DNA from: Mesorhabditis belari
Lineage: Eukaryota > Nematoda > Chromadorea > Rhabditida > Rhabditidae
Assembly (NCBI GenBank): GCA_958450365.1
Contig: CAUEEP010000903.1
Span: forward strand, 558,001 to 622,000
Direction of reading: 5' to 3'
DNA: 64,000 nt
Positions within the stretch are counted from its first letter, which is position 1. Each line of letters starts with the position of its first letter. Below the pieces are notes generated by a model that made no database searches, was not told where the DNA came from, and worked only from the letters and a program-made list of their open reading frames with translations. Both the position numbers and the translations under genes were made by a program. Below, piece after piece: positions 63,863-64,000 of the stretch.

Positions 63863-64000
63863 AAATACTGATTGTTTTTGGTTTATAAAACATAAATTTC
63901 TACGAAAATCATGAATTTTCATAATTGAATCATTTCGATTATGAAAATTCATGATTTTCGTAGAAATTTATGCTTTATAAACCAAAAACAATCGATATTT
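63863..64000. repeat. Fold-back inverted repeat at the window edge
   Basis: About 63 bases of lectin intron (63,863-63,925) are repeated in inverse at 63,938-64,000 with two or three mismatches and a 12-bp centre (TGAATCATTTCG). The right arm is plus-strand lectin intron and presumably continues into another lectin copy. Confidence 0.8.

Overview
The window looks like nuclear DNA of a rhabditid-type nematode. Introns are very short (about 38-60 bp), splice acceptors are T-rich and end TTTCAG, poly(A) signals are AATAAA, Tc1/Tc3 and mariner elements are dense, and the genes include expanded C-type lectins, a serpentine chemoreceptor, and relics of LET-858/CWC22 and SmF. The species cannot be named from this sequence. 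No telomeric repeat, CRISPR array, rRNA gene or bacterial-style operon was seen.

The dominant feature is a multicopy unit built on a C-type lectin gene whose best copy (CTL-A, about 6.8-9.0 kb, +) reads as a 385-residue type II membrane protein: a short N-terminal tail, one membrane anchor, a coiled-coil stalk made of small phase-2 exons, and a C-terminal C-type lectin domain (CTLD). I assembled related copies at 12.9-14.8 kb (B, -), 22.0-23.7 kb (C, +), 24.5-24.8 kb (D, - fragment), 26.2-28.4 kb (E, + pseudogene), 47.8-50.9 kb (F, -), 59.5-61.1 kb (G, +) and 63.2-63.9 kb (H, -, continuing into a fold-back at the right edge). Copies A and B form the arms of a 10.8-kb inverted repeat. At least three copies (A, B, F) have a decayed head-to-head partner across a short GC-rich hairpin.

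A second gene recurs with the lectin. It is an 8-exon gene (19.97-21.23 kb, -; 3' halves or fragments at 10.0, 11.9, 46.2-46.8 and 62.4-62.7 kb) whose C-terminal part matches the DNA/RNA non-specific endonuclease pattern (GHI, then GGSG, then HNIF, then LNQG). In several units it lies tail-to-tail with the lectin.

The rest is a mosaic. From left to right: mariner fragment and kinase pseudogene (1.2-2.6 kb); polypyrimidine tract (3.3 kb); complete Tc1-like element (3.8-5.5 kb); CTL-A/CTL-B inverted repeat with tRNA-derived repeats and an AN1-like finger in its centre (5.5-16.3 kb); mariner debris and unrecognised exons (16.4-19.6 kb); nuclease N1 and CTL-C (20-23.7 kb); CTL-D and CTL-E (24.5-28.4 kb); MITEs and mariner debris (28.8-30.5 kb); a conventional secreted two-CTLD lectin with one in-frame stop (31.2-34.1 kb); a nearly complete mariner (35.9-37.2 kb); more mariner halves (38.9-41.2 kb); a serpentine receptor (41.8-43.8 kb, -); nuclease N2 and CTL-F carrying a 1.2-kb long-TIR element (46.2-52.5 kb); a protease-like gene split by an apparently intact Tc3-like transposon that itself carries a nested second transposon (53.9-56.9 kb); SmF and LET-858 relics (57.7-58.8 kb); CTL-G, a nuclease-bearing palindrome, and CTL-H (59.3-64.0 kb).

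The picture is of a fast-evolving nematode accessory region in which lectin and nuclease genes are copied by inverted duplication and repeatedly hit by transposons. Exon models were built by eye from reading frame, splice-site and paralogue agreement. They are internally consistent in length and phase but have no transcript support here.
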